A stretch of 64,000 nt of DNA from Rhodococcus sp. IEGM 1379 (GTDB taxonomy: Bacteria > Actinomycetota > Actinomycetes > Mycobacteriales > Mycobacteriaceae): assembly GCF_030056815.1 (NCBI RefSeq), contig NZ_JASHKR010000020.1:18867-82866 (forward strand), read 5' to 3'. The position numbers and the translations under genes were made by a program. Positions 1 to 8,102 of this stretch are shown one piece after another. The notes under the pieces were generated by a model that saw only the letters and a list, made by a program, of their open reading frames with translations, made no database searches and was not told where the DNA came from. The first letter of the stretch is position 1. Each line of letters starts with the position of its first letter.

Positions 1-855
1 GCCACCGGCGCCTATGACCACGAATCGCTCGTCACACTCATGCATATGCAGGACGAAGTCGCTGAAGTAGTCGCCAAGGCTCCGACGCTCACACCCCTCG
101 AGGCGTCGGATCGCGAAGACTCCCTGGGCGAATGGTTCGAGGAGCATTCAATCCGGGAGGGTTGGGATCTTGCGCCGACCTTCGTACAAGCTGGCTTGGA
201 CACAGACTGGCTGGAGAATGTTGCTGCGGCAGTCGATGAATCGGTTCTCGAGGGCGCGATTCGCTGGCTGAACTACACGATAGAATCCGAACTTCTCATG
301 AACGAGATCGCTGATTCCACCACGCGAATTTCCACGCTTGTCGGTGCCGCCAAACAGTATTCGCAGATGGACCGTGCCCCTTTCCAGACCATCGACGTCC
401 ACGAATTGCTCGACAGCACCCTGATCATGTTGGGCCAGAAGATCGGGGATATTACCGTCGTCAAAGAGTACGACCGGACTCTGCCTCCGATCGACGCGTA
501 TGCAGGTGAACTCAATCAAGTGTGGACCAACCTGATCGACAACGCTGTTTCCGCGATGGACGGGTCCGGAACACTCACTATTCGCACAAGTCGGGACGGC
601 GATCGAGTGTGTATCGAAATCTGCGATACCGGATCGGGAATCCCCGACGACGTCATCGACAGAATCTTTCAGCCGTTTTTCACTACCAAACCTGTCGGTG
701 AGGGAACCGGTCTGGGCCTTGATATTTCGTGGCGAATTGTGGTCGGCAAGCACCACGGAGAGCTTCGGGTCACCTCTGAGCCTGGGGATACCCGATTCCG
801 TGTTCTGCTGCCCATCTCCGGGCCTGAGCGCGATCCTCTCGACGACGCCGAGTAG
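1..855 (+). CDS. Sensor-histidine-kinase-like ATPase, C-terminal part (5' end outside window)
   Basis: The reading frame is open from base 1, so the start lies upstream and 284 residues are visible. The C-terminal half is a GHKL/HATPase_c domain: N-box NLIDNAVSAM (fragment residues 177-186), G1 box DTGSGIP (209-215), F box FQPFFTTK (223-230) and G2 box GEGTGLGL (233-240). It should bind ATP and act as a two-component-type kinase. The helical stretch before it ends in a SQMD-type segment, but I see no clear phospho-acceptor histidine in the usual place, so the acceptor may be atypical or on another protein. The UBP zinc-finger gene follows 62 nt downstream on the same strand and is probably co-transcribed. 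In related actinobacteria such kinases sit near a cyclic-nucleotide-binding reductase gene; whether that holds here cannot be seen. Confidence 0.85.
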   Translation, partial: ATGAYDHESLVTLMHMQDEVAEVVAKAPTLTPLEASDREDSLGEWFEEHSIREGWDLAPTFVQAGLDTDWLENVAAAVDESVLEGAIRWLNYTIESELLMNEIADSTTRISTLVGAAKQYSQMDRAPFQTIDVHELLDSTLIMLGQKIGDITVVKEYDRTLPPIDAYAGELNQVWTNLIDNAVSAMDGSGTLTIRTSRDGDRVCIEICDTGSGIPDDVIDRIFQPFFTTKPVGEGTGLGLDISWRIVVGKHHGELRVTSEPGDTRFRVLLPISGPERDPLDDAE

Positions 856-917
856 CGCGAGCAAGTCTGGGCGCGCACGATGGATGACGCAACGTCAATG
901 CAACGAAGGGCTGAACC

Positions 918-1271
918 ATGACCGACGGACTTCCAGTAGGTATCGAGCCGAGCGTGCCGCCCAGCGGTACAGGGTGCGTCGAATGTGACGCTGTAGACGG
1001 GTGGTGGGTTCACTTGCGCCGCTGCGCGCAGTGCGGTCATATTGGATGTTGCGACTCGTCCCCTGCTCAGCATGCGAGCACTCACGCCGCAGCGACCAAG
1101 CATCCATTTATGCAGAGTTTCGAGCCTGGCGAGGATTGGTTCTGGAGCTTCGAAACCCAAGAGGCCTACGCCGGCCCCGAATTAGCATCGCCCACTTCAC
1201 ATCCCCTGGAGCAGCCGGTTCCAGGACCGGCCGGCCGAGTCCCCGCTGATTGGCAGGATCACATCCACTGA
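918..1271 (+). CDS. UBP-type zinc-finger protein
   Basis: This 117-aa protein is almost entirely one zf-UBP (ubiquitin-hydrolase-type) zinc finger. The ligand pattern is C20-x2-C23, C36-x2-C39, C44/C45 and H52/H56/H62, with conserved Trp residues around GWWVHLRRC and a C-terminal WFWSF strand. In eukaryotes this fold recognises the ubiquitin C-terminal glycines. Bacteria of this group lack ubiquitin, so the ligand here is unknown, possibly a free C-terminus of another protein. The ATG is preceded by GAAGGG at 7-nt spacing. It follows the kinase-like gene on the same strand and probably works with it. Its stop comes 1 nt before the 3' end of the convergent neighbour. Confidence 0.85.
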   Translation: MTDGLPVGIEPSVPPSGTGCVECDAVDGWWVHLRRCAQCGHIGCCDSSPAQHASTHAAATKHPFMQSFEPGEDWFWSFETQEAYAGPELASPTSHPLEQPVPGPAGRVPADWQDHIH

Positions 1272-1272
1272 C

Positions 1273-1611
1273 TCAGGTCGGTGGACCAGCATTTCTGAGC
1301 GAGTCAGCATTCGCCTGCTCTTGCGCCACCGCGTCGTCGATGCACTTCTGGAAATACGCCCGCATGCCATCGACTGCCGCAATATGACTCTCCAGTGCAT
1401 TCACCAGCGAGTCAGTACCGCCAAAGGCCTTGTCCTGAAACTTCTTCTGGAGTGCGGGGCCTGAAGCCAACGTGCCGAAACCGTCAAACTGGTTAAGGTG
1501 CCTCGCATCATTGGCCAATAATTGGTACTCACCGATCAAAATCTCGCAAGCCTTCACAATCGGTCGAGCCACATCTGGATCTAGCCCGAATTCGCCCCCA
1601 GGATTTTGCAC
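1273..1611 (-). CDS. Small helical protein, WXG100/ESX-like size, function unknown
   Basis: A 112-aa protein starting at GTG with a good ribosome site (AGAGGAG, 4-nt spacing). It is predicted to be mostly helical, without signal peptide or membrane segment. Its length, two long amphipathic helices and Gly/Phe-rich centre (FDGFGTLASG) recall WXG100-type proteins of mycolata that are encoded next to DUF3558 lipoproteins, but I see no WxG motif. The lipoprotein gene lies 44 nt upstream on the same strand, so the two are probably one operon and may be partners at the cell surface. I do not recognise a specific family, and the secretion idea is inference. Confidence 0.6.
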   Translation of the reverse strand: MQNPGGEFGLDPDVARPIVKACEILIGEYQLLANDARHLNQFDGFGTLASGPALQKKFQDKAFGGTDSLVNALESHIAAVDGMRAYFQKCIDDAVAQEQANADSLRNAGPPT

Positions 1612-1655
1612 TGGCTCCTCTTTCTCTCAATCAAACGCTCTGACAGTGTGTCGGT

Positions 1656-2186
1656 TCAGCCCGACTTTGGAATCAATGGAACGATCACTTTCGCTGCTCG
1701 CTCAACCAGGGCGCAGGGCGTTTCAGGCCTGACTTCACCAAATTTTGCTCCAACACGGATCATCGCTGTGGCTGCAGAAGTCGCGAAGGCAACGTTGCAC
1801 GCCGAGTCCCCGTCGTCGTTACGTTCCTGATAGATCATGAGCTCCCGCCCGCCTGCTTCGCCTCGACGCATATCTCTGATCGCCGTATTGCTCTTTACAT
1901 CTTCGAGTGAATGCTTGGTTGACGTGAGGCCGAGAAAGAACCATGAGCCGTCCCAACTGCAGACATTGAATCCATCAATGTGAGTGTCTACGAGGTCAAC
2001 CCTCTGAGTTCCCGGATCGACACCAACCGTCCGTAGGTCGTCGTCACTCAGAACTGCACAAGGATCGAACATTCCGATCGTGTCGACCGGGAACGCTTCA
2101 CCCTCAACCGTCGAGGAACAACCCCCAACTAGCGCGGCTACGGCGGCCACTCCAAACGCAGTCCGACAAGCGCCCAACAACCCCAC
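1656..2186 (-). CDS. DUF3558-type lipoprotein
   Basis: I place the start at the GTG at 2186 because AGGGGG lies 6 nt before it; an upstream GTG at 2213 has no ribosome site. The 176-aa product begins with a lipoprotein signal: hydrophobic stretch then lipobox VGGC with the lipidated Cys at residue 23. The mature part has the DUF3558 layout: FDPCAVLSDDDL, then GFNVCSWDG, then a late Cys (ETPCALVERAAKVIVPLIP). DUF3558 proteins are surface-anchored in mycobacteria and rhodococci and their role is unknown. It lies upstream of, and is probably co-transcribed with, the small helical protein. Confidence 0.85.
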   Translation of the reverse strand: MGLLGACRTAFGVAAVAALVGGCSSTVEGEAFPVDTIGMFDPCAVLSDDDLRTVGVDPGTQRVDLVDTHIDGFNVCSWDGSWFFLGLTSTKHSLEDVKSNTAIRDMRRGEAGGRELMIYQERNDDGDSACNVAFATSAATAMIRVGAKFGEVRPETPCALVERAAKVIVPLIPKSG

Positions 2187-2341
2187 GGAATTCCCCCTGT
2201 CGACAAACCTCACAGTCTTGGACGTTGAACAGACGCGCCTGGTTCCCTCTCATTGCAATCCATTGCAACCCTTCACGCCGAGCCACAACTGCCCTAGCGT
2301 TGATCTACCAGCGGATTCACAATGAAGTGAGGTGCGGATTA

Positions 2342-3397
2342 ATGAAGGCAGCACGGTTCCACGGGCAGAAAGACATCCGAATCGAAGACATTCCCGAGCC
2401 CGAAGTTCGGCCTGGGACTGTCAAACTGAAGGTTGCGTGGTGCGGGATCTGCGGCACCGACCTCCATGAGTATCTAGAGGGTCCGATCTTCATTTCAGCG
2501 CCCGGGCACCCTCATCCCCTCTCTCATGAGAATGCGCCAGTCACGATGGGACACGAATTCTCGGGCACCGTCGAAGAAATCGGTGAAGGTGTCACAGATG
2601 TCGAAGTCGGTGAGAACGTCGTCGTCGAACCGTATTTCGTGTGTAATGAGTGCGCTCCCTGCAAAGCAGGGAACTACCACCTGTGCACACAGATGGGTTT
2701 CATCGGTTTGGCCGGCGGGGGTGGCGGACTCAGCGAGAAGGTTGTCGTCGACCGGCGTTGGATCCACAAGATTGGCAACATCCCTCTCGACGAAGCCGCA
2801 TTGATTGAACCGTTGAGCGTTGCCCACCATGCCGTCGTTCGGAGTGGTGCGAAAAGTGGCGACACCGCGATAGTCGGTGGCGCCGGACCGATCGGACTCC
2901 TCGTTGCGGCAGTTCTCAAGGGACTCGGTGTAACTACGATCGTCACGGAACTCAGCGATGCGCGCAAAGACAAGGCGCTGTCCAGCGGTGTGGCGGACTA
3001 CGTTATTGACCCGAGCACTGAAGACGTCAAAGCACGCGTACTCGAAATCAGCGATGGCATCGGCGCCGATATCGGATTCGAATGCGCGGGGGTCAACGCA
3101 GTCCTCGATACGATGCTCGATACCGTCAGACCCGCGGGAGTTGTTGTCAACGTATCAATTTGGGGTAAGCCCGCAACCATCGACATGCAGAAGCTCGTAC
3201 TCAAAGAGATCGATCTACGCGGAACCATCGCCTATGTCCGCGACCACGAGGCTGTCATCAAGATGGTTCAAGACGGGGTTGTCGATCTGGCACCGTTTAT
3301 CACCGGCCGAATTCAGCTCGAAGATTTGATCTCGGAAGGTTTCACAACGCTGATCGAACACAACGACACAGCCGTCAAGATCCTGGTTCGTTCATAG
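2342..3397 (+). CDS. Zinc-dependent (R,R)-butanediol-type dehydrogenase
   Basis: This 351-aa medium-chain alcohol dehydrogenase starts at ATG 2342 after a GAGGT ribosome-site-like sequence. The catalytic-zinc segment is GICGTDLHEY (Cys37 region) followed by GHEFSG. The structural zinc knot has four cysteines in the CNECAPCKAGNYHLC stretch. The Rossmann NAD-binding motif is GGAGPIGLL. The order and the long insertion between GTDLHEYLEGP and GHEFSG are typical of 2,3-butanediol dehydrogenases, which interconvert acetoin and 2,3-butanediol with NAD(H). Polyol or sorbitol dehydrogenase activity is an alternative. The gene is monocistronic, with a perfect terminator hairpin 13 nt after the stop. 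Confidence 0.85.
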   Translation: MKAARFHGQKDIRIEDIPEPEVRPGTVKLKVAWCGICGTDLHEYLEGPIFISAPGHPHPLSHENAPVTMGHEFSGTVEEIGEGVTDVEVGENVVVEPYFVCNECAPCKAGNYHLCTQMGFIGLAGGGGGLSEKVVVDRRWIHKIGNIPLDEAALIEPLSVAHHAVVRSGAKSGDTAIVGGAGPIGLLVAAVLKGLGVTTIVTELSDARKDKALSSGVADYVIDPSTEDVKARVLEISDGIGADIGFECAGVNAVLDTMLDTVRPAGVVVNVSIWGKPATIDMQKLVLKEIDLRGTIAYVRDHEAVIKMVQDGVVDLAPFITGRIQLEDLISEGFTTLIEHNDTAVKILVRS

Positions 3398-3410
3398 CCA
3401 AATGAAGGCA

Positions 3411-3447
3411 CGGAAGCGGTGAGCTCCCCTGTTACTCACCGCTTCCG
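3411..3447. terminator. Bidirectional terminator hairpin
   Basis: A perfect 13-bp inverted repeat (CGGAAGCGGTGAG at 3411-3423 against 3435-3447) with an 11-nt loop lies between the stop of the butanediol-type dehydrogenase and the stop of the convergent ribbon-helix-helix gene. CCTTTAC follows on the + side. It can serve both genes. Confidence 0.8.
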
Positions 3448-3450
3448 CCT

Positions 3451-3696
3451 TTACGACGCTTCCCGCTCCTCGCTGACACACAGCGCGGAGTACTTCGCGA
3501 ACGCGTCTTGCAAGGTCAAGGACTTCCGCCTGGCTGCGATATCGCGAGGCTTGGCCTGCGCAGCACATCGTCGGGCATGCTCGATCACAGCTTCACGTAC
3601 GACGCTGGATATGTCCGCGCCGGTGAGCTCCTGGAGGGTCTCGAGCGCCCTCAGTTCCTCTTCGTTAAATCTCACAGTTACCGATCGTCTAGCCAC
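3451..3696 (-). CDS. Ribbon-helix-helix DNA-binding protein (antitoxin-like)
   Basis: The 81-aa product begins VARRSVTVRFNEEEL, the beta strand of an RHH/CopG fold, followed by helices (LETLQELTGADISSVVREA) matching the RHH pattern. I prefer the GTG at 3696 because RHH proteins normally start a few residues before the R-S/T-V-T-V-R-F strand; an in-frame TTG at 3726 would add ten residues. Proteins of this type act as antitoxins or autorepressors, binding DNA as dimers through the N-terminal strand. No toxin gene is adjacent on the same strand, so it may be an orphan antitoxin. The C-terminal tail is basic (AARRKSLTL). Confidence 0.65.
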   Translation of the reverse strand: MARRSVTVRFNEEELRALETLQELTGADISSVVREAVIEHARRCAAQAKPRDIAARRKSLTLQDAFAKYSALCVSEEREAS

Positions 3697-3864
3697 AATC
3701 AGGATGCTACTTCGAGTCACAGCCAAATTGGTGAGCTACGTTCCGATGAAGCCTGAAAATGCACCACTCCAGGCGAATTGAGTTCCAATCACGCTGGCCA
3801 GAAAGCTCCGAGCGCCAGAGCTGTCGACGGGACCTGTGTCGTCACCCGACGGTCTCTTGCCACC

Positions 3865-3888
3865 GAATGCATGGAATAGCAAGCATAG
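3865..3888. promoter_or_regulatory. HipB operator candidate O1 (degenerate)
   Basis: GAATGCAT-N8-AAGCATAG. The right half is perfect and the left half matches 5 of 8 positions of the consensus CTATGCTT-N8-AAGCATAG found in O2. The centre is 60 nt upstream of O2. Confidence 0.5.
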
Positions 3889-3924
3889 GAGATGGATATC
3901 CTTGCCCTCGGCGCTCTAATCGAT

Positions 3925-3948
3925 CTATGCTTGCAAAATAAAGCATAG
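3925..3948. promoter_or_regulatory. HipB operator candidate O2 (perfect palindrome)
   Basis: CTATGCTT (3925-3932), 8-nt spacer, AAGCATAG (3941-3948): a perfect 8-bp inverted repeat. The 8-nt spacer has the same geometry as the known E. coli hip operators (TATCC-N8-GGATA). It overlaps the hipB ribosome-binding site AGGAG (3947-3951), so repressor binding would also cover the translation start region. Confidence 0.7.
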
Positions 3949-3956
3949 GAGCCAGG

Positions 3957-4223
3957 ATGGGCCACCCACGCAGGAGCGCACCAAATCGAAGTAGCCCTAT
4001 GCCTGAAATTGCACGCATAGGTGAGAAGTTTGCCGAACGCCGAGTCCAGCTACGCCTCACTCAGCAAACACTTGCTGATTTGGCCGGCGTCTCTCGATCC
4101 AGCGTTCAGGCTCTCGAATACGGTACCGGTTCCGTAAAATTGGCGTCGGTCGTCGAGATCGCCGACGTACTTGGCCTGCGCCTACAACCGATGACAATCG
4201 CAGAAACCGAGTCGCATCGATGA
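3957..4223 (+). CDS. hipB: HipB-like antitoxin, XRE helix-turn-helix
   Basis: An 88-aa XRE/Cro-type repressor. The helix-turn-helix runs from about residue 31 (LRLTQQTLADLAGVSRSSVQ) and is followed by the dimer-forming LASVVEIADVLGLRL segment usual in HipB. I chose ATG 3957 because AGGAG lies 5 nt upstream; ATG 3999 lacks a ribosome site, although it would give a more typical N-terminus. The gene overlaps hipA by 4 nt (ATGA), which couples translation. HipB should neutralise HipA and repress the operon. Three copies of one palindrome in and before the gene are likely binding sites. Confidence 0.85.
   Translation: MGHPRRSAPNRSSPMPEIARIGEKFAERRVQLRLTQQTLADLAGVSRSSVQALEYGTGSVKLASVVEIADVLGLRLQPMTIAETESHR
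3997..4020. promoter_or_regulatory. HipB operator candidate O3 (inside the hipB 5' coding region)
   Basis: CTATGCCT-N8-ACGCATAG matches the O2 consensus at 14 of 16 arm positions and keeps the 8-nt spacer. It lies within the first codons of hipB, 72 nt (centre to centre) from O2. It also covers the alternative internal ATG at 3999. Confidence 0.55.
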
Positions 4224-5449
4224 AACGACCTCCCGCTGACTCACTACGCGAAGTCGAGAACGCAGACGTTTATATCAACGACACGCCCGTTGCGACACTA
4301 ACGCGAAACACTGACGACTCCATCCAGTTCGACTACAACGCAGCAACGCCCACAAACTCCTCGATCCGCTCCCACTCCGTCTCATGGTCATTGCTCATCG
4401 ACGGACACTATCCCGTGGTCACGACCGCGGGTGCAGTTCCTCCGTTCTTTGCCGGCCTACTACCCGAGGGCGTTCGACTCGGCGCAGTGGTGTCATCGAC
4501 CAAGACATCTGTCGACGACCATCTGACACTGTTACTCGCCGTCGGCGCCGACATGATCGGCAACGTGCGGGTCGTGCCCACCGGCACTACCCCGCCGGAA
4601 CGACTACCGATGTTCTCCCCTGAACGAGACACCGACTTCCGCAACATCTTTGGCCGCCTTGCTGGTTCCGTCGACGAGGACCCAGTTGCACTTGCCGGCG
4701 TCCAACCCAAGGTGAGTGCCAACATGTGGTCGGTACCGACGAGCACTGCCTCCGGTCCCGCGATCCTCAAACTCACTCCACCCACAGGGTTCCCGTCCCT
4801 GTCGGAGAACGAACACTTCTTCATGGAGATGGCAGCGGCATGTGGGCTTCGCGTACCACGCACTCGACTTCTGCACGATGCCGTTGGTCGAAGCGCCCTC
4901 TTGGTCGAGCGATTTGACCGAGTCAACGGTCGCCGCATCGCACAGGAAGACGCCTGCCAAGTTTCCGGTCTGTATCCGGCCTCGAAATACCGGCTGAAGA
5001 CTGAAACTGCAATCACTACTTTGACCGACGCTTGCACGGACGGCGGCGGTTCCAAAGCTGCTGCAACACTGGAACTACTTCGTACAGTGGCTTTTTCATG
5101 GCTAATCGGAAACGGTGATCTACATGGAAAGAATCTGTCGATCTACGCACCAGATGAAATCTGGCAACCGAGTCCGGCATACGACCTACTCAGCACTCAG
5201 CCGTACACAGGCTGGAACGACCCCATGGCAATGAATCTGTACGGACGCGCAAATCGTTTGACACGCAGCAACTTCATCGATGCCGGGCACAAGCTCGGAC
5301 TTCGCGAACGCGCGGTCACCCGAATGCTCGACGCCCTTGTCAACGCTGCGCAAGGCTGGCCTGAGCGTTGTACCGAAATCGGATTCGATCGCAGGACAAC
5401 AGAACTCTTGACCGACCTCCTTCGCCACCGCATGACAACTCTGACGTGA
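4220..5449 (+). CDS. hipA: HipA-family serine/threonine kinase toxin
   Basis: This 409-aa protein has the full HipA layout. An N-terminal couple_hipA-type domain (VYINDTPVATL, LPEGVR) is followed by the kinase core: the mobile loop AGVQPKVSAN (159-168, with a serine at the position autophosphorylated in E. coli HipA), the ATP lysine in ILKLTP (K184), the catalytic IGNGDLHGKN (D300, N305) and the metal-binding PAYDLLS (D322). All key residues are present, so the toxin should be active. E. coli HipA phosphorylates glutamyl-tRNA synthetase and induces persistence; the target here is not visible. It is translationally coupled to hipB. The excisionase-type gene follows 24 nt downstream and may belong to the same transcript. 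Confidence 0.92.
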   Translation: MKRPPADSLREVENADVYINDTPVATLTRNTDDSIQFDYNAATPTNSSIRSHSVSWSLLIDGHYPVVTTAGAVPPFFAGLLPEGVRLGAVVSSTKTSVDDHLTLLLAVGADMIGNVRVVPTGTTPPERLPMFSPERDTDFRNIFGRLAGSVDEDPVALAGVQPKVSANMWSVPTSTASGPAILKLTPPTGFPSLSENEHFFMEMAAACGLRVPRTRLLHDAVGRSALLVERFDRVNGRRIAQEDACQVSGLYPASKYRLKTETAITTLTDACTDGGGSKAAATLELLRTVAFSWLIGNGDLHGKNLSIYAPDEIWQPSPAYDLLSTQPYTGWNDPMAMNLYGRANRLTRSNFIDAGHKLGLRERAVTRMLDALVNAAQGWPERCTEIGFDRRTTELLTDLLRHRMTTLT

Positions 5450-5473
5450 CCACCACTTCGATCGGAACCCGAC

Positions 5474-5854
5474 ATGAGCATTGACCACATCGTTTCAGCC
5501 GTCGGCAGCACAGCCGCAGACAAGATCAAGGCCGGCCTGGCGGCTATCGCTCAAACATCGAGCAACGCAACAACTCTGACCATAGATGGCGTCACAATTG
5601 ACGTTCCGCCATCCGTCGGCGATGCAGTTGTTCAGCTTCTGACCTACCTCGCTAAGGGTGACAGCGTCGCGCTCGGCCCCGTCGCCGAACTACTCACTAC
5701 ATCGCAAGCTGCCGAAATCCTCGGCGTCTCAGACACATACGTCCGCAAGCTCGCCGACGCGGGGAAACTCCCGATCGAGCTGCGCGGAACCCACCGTCGG
5801 TTCCGACTCGATGACGTGATGGCCTACCGGGAGCAGTTCCCCAAGCGTTCCTAG
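5474..5854 (+). CDS. Excisionase/MerR-type helix-turn-helix DNA-binding protein
   Basis: A 126-aa protein with a two-part structure. The N-terminal part includes a beta-rich TIDGVTIDVPPS segment. The C-terminal excisionase-family winged helix runs LLTTSQAAEILGVSDTYVRK and ends in RGTHRRFRLDDVMAYRE. This arrangement is common among antitoxins paired with PIN-domain toxins. No PIN gene is present here, so it may be an orphan or serve the upstream hipBA transcript. Its stop overlaps the stop of the convergent acyl-CoA ligase gene by 4 nt. Confidence 0.75.
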   Translation: MSIDHIVSAVGSTAADKIKAGLAAIAQTSSNATTLTIDGVTIDVPPSVGDAVVQLLTYLAKGDSVALGPVAELLTTSQAAEILGVSDTYVRKLADAGKLPIELRGTHRRFRLDDVMAYREQFPKRS

Positions 5855-7644
5855 CTCTTGGCGTACATTCCTTCGATCTCTTTGGAGAAGCGGTCGACGA
5901 CGACGTTGCGCTTGATCTTGAGCGTTGCTGTCATTTCGCCGTCTTCTTCGGTGAGATCGCGATCGAGGATGACAAACTTCTTGATCGACTCGGCATGCGA
6001 GACAGCCGAATTGGCATCATCGATGGCCTTCTGCAGTTCGGCGCGAAGATCTTTGTCGTCACGCAGTTCAGCAACGGTGGCGTCGACAGGCTTGCCGTTC
6101 TCGGCCTTCCACTTCTCGAACACCTCAGGATCAACCGTCAACAGCGCCGTGATGTATGTCTTTCCGTCACCGACGACCACGGCCTGCGAGACGATGGAAT
6201 GTGAGCGGATGCGATCTTCCATCGGGCCGGGTGAGACGTTTTTGCCACCGGCCGTCACCAGCAGATCCTTCTTGCGACCGGTGATGGAAAGGTAACCGTC
6301 ACTGTCGAGTTCACCGAGATCTCCGGTTCGCAACCAACCGTTGTCAAAGGTATCTGCGGTTGCCTTCTCGTTCTTCCAGTAGCCCTTGAATACCACTCCC
6401 CCGTTGAGCTCGATCTCACCGTCCTCGGCGATACGAACTCCGTTGCCGCCCATGGACCGTCCGACGGTTCCGATCTTCTGAGCACCGGGGATGTTGACGC
6501 AGTGGGCTGCCGTGGTTTCGGTGAGACCGTAGCCTTCGTAGATCGGGACTCCGAGACCGCGGAAGAAGTGGCCGAGTTCCGATGTGAGTGCGCCGCCGCC
6601 CGAGATGGCGAACCAACATTCGCCGCCGAGAGCTGCGCGGAGCTTCGAGTACACAAGCTTGTCCGCGAGAGCGTGCTTTGCCTTCAGAATCAGCGAAGGA
6701 CCACCCTTGTCGAGTGCTTGGCTATATTCCTTGGCAGTTGCTTCTGCGAAGGCAAAGATCGCGCCGGGCACCTTGCCGCCCGACTCCGCTTTGCGGGCCG
6801 CGCCGTCGCGAACCTTCTCGAAGACACGGGGAACGCCGAGAATCGTGTTGGGCTTGTATCGCTCGAATTGCGTCGTGATGGTACCAAAATCGGACCAGTG
6901 GGCCTGCGAAGCGCCGGCTTCGAAAGTGGCCAACGACACGGCGCGCGCAAGAACGTGCGCAAGGGGCAGGAAGGTGAGGACTCGGTTGCCGGGAACGGCA
7001 ACCTTGCCGATCGAGGCGGTGAGAATGCCGCGCACCTCGGACAAGAAGTTGCGGTGAGTGAGGACGCACCCCTTCGGGCGTCCCGTCGTCCCGGAGGTAT
7101 AGACGAGCGATGCCAGATCGTCAGCCTTGATTCCGTCGAGTCGCTTCTTCAGTTCTGTACCGTCGACGTCGACGCCGCCTCTAGTCAGCGTCTCGACTGC
7201 GCCGGCGTCGATCTGCATGACAGCCTTGAGGGTGCTCGGCGCATCCTGAAACAGTTTTTCGTGAGTCCCGGTCTCGACGACAGCCATGACAGCTTCGGAG
7301 TCTTCGAGGATCCAGCTGACCTGCCCCTGCGAGGACGAATCGTAAATCGGGACTGTCGCAGCGCCGACCGCCCAAATGGCGAAGTCGAAGAGTGTCCACT
7401 CGTACCGCGTCGCCGACAGCAATGCGACGCGGTCACCGGACTGGACTCCGGCAGCGATCAGGCCATTCGCGACGCCCGTGACCTGCTCGGCAAACTCCTC
7501 AGCCGAAACGTCGATCCACGTGTCGCCGTTGGGCCGCGAGAACACCGTGAGGTTCGGGGTTCGCTCGGCGTGTGTGAAAACCGTGTGCACCACGGACTCG
7601 TTATCGGAGATGACGAACTGGGCTTTAGCGCTGTAGTCACTCAC
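5851..7644 (-). CDS. fadD15: Long-chain fatty-acid-CoA ligase (FadD15-like)
   Basis: A 597-aa ANL-superfamily adenylating enzyme. The ATP loop is YTSGTTGRPKG (182-192). Further landmarks are the YEGYGLTETTA substrate/adenylate motif, GWLRTGDLGELD, and the hinge and linker GRKKDLLVTAGGKNVSP. It activates a fatty acid to the acyl-adenylate and then to the CoA thioester, most likely for lipid degradation or membrane-lipid recycling. The layout, including the long C-terminal region after the hinge, resembles FadD15 of mycobacteria. The start overlaps the MarR gene by 4 nt, so it is translationally coupled to, and probably repressed by, that regulator. Confidence 0.9.
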   Translation of the reverse strand: MSDYSAKAQFVISDNESVVHTVFTHAERTPNLTVFSRPNGDTWIDVSAEEFAEQVTGVANGLIAAGVQSGDRVALLSATRYEWTLFDFAIWAVGAATVPIYDSSSQGQVSWILEDSEAVMAVVETGTHEKLFQDAPSTLKAVMQIDAGAVETLTRGGVDVDGTELKKRLDGIKADDLASLVYTSGTTGRPKGCVLTHRNFLSEVRGILTASIGKVAVPGNRVLTFLPLAHVLARAVSLATFEAGASQAHWSDFGTITTQFERYKPNTILGVPRVFEKVRDGAARKAESGGKVPGAIFAFAEATAKEYSQALDKGGPSLILKAKHALADKLVYSKLRAALGGECWFAISGGGALTSELGHFFRGLGVPIYEGYGLTETTAAHCVNIPGAQKIGTVGRSMGGNGVRIAEDGEIELNGGVVFKGYWKNEKATADTFDNGWLRTGDLGELDSDGYLSITGRKKDLLVTAGGKNVSPGPMEDRIRSHSIVSQAVVVGDGKTYITALLTVDPEVFEKWKAENGKPVDATVAELRDDKDLRAELQKAIDDANSAVSHAESIKKFVILDRDLTEEDGEMTATLKIKRNVVVDRFSKEIEGMYAKS

Positions 7645-8102
7645 AGGTTTTCATCTCCGTTGGTCTGCGATTCGGTACTGATTCTGAAACGGTGAAGGGC
7701 GCGGGCAAATTCTGCGATCTCGGACTCCGACCAATCCTGCAGCCTGCTGGTGACTTGGTCGAGTCGACGCGCGTCGGCGGCATCAAGATAGGTGCGGCCT
7801 GCGTCCGTGAGGTGCAGTGGGTTGCCCTGGCGAACAGGTCCGGGGTCGGCAAACACCCAGCCTGCGTCGATACATCCGCGTACTTGCCGCGAGATGGTGG
7901 AGCGGTTGACGCCGAAGACGTCGGAAATCTCGGTAGCTCGGCAGCCGTCGTTGCGGCCGATAAACGAGAGGAAGGAATGTTGCGCGATGGACGGCTGATC
8001 ATCGGATTGGCGATCGCCTGTCATCAGCTGACGCGTCAGGTGCACCAGCTCGTCATGGACGGCTGGTGGGCCGGTGAGCGATTTTGCCCCTGTGTGTTGC
8101 AC
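7641..8102 (-). CDS. MarR-family transcriptional regulator
   Basis: A 153-aa winged-helix regulator. The recognition region is ATEISDVFGVNRSTISRQVR, followed by the wing FADPGPVRQGNPLHLTDAGR and long C-terminal dimerisation helices. It starts at GTG 8102 with no ribosome site. A TATAGT -10-like box lies only 6 nt upstream of the GTG, which suggests a leaderless transcript. It overlaps fadD by 4 nt, so the pair is one operon and the ligase's substrate or product (fatty acid or acyl-CoA) is a reasonable guess for the ligand. An inverted repeat covers the start codon and would allow autorepression. Confidence 0.85.
   Translation of the reverse strand: MQHTGAKSLTGPPAVHDELVHLTRQLMTGDRQSDDQPSIAQHSFLSFIGRNDGCRATEISDVFGVNRSTISRQVRGCIDAGWVFADPGPVRQGNPLHLTDAGRTYLDAADARRLDQVTSRLQDWSESEIAEFARALHRFRISTESQTNGDENL

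Noticed and set aside
6502..7695. 397-aa open frame on the + strand antisense to fadD
   Set aside because: Arg/Asp-rich composition and no recognisable domain; it mirrors the third-position GC bias of the real ligase gene.
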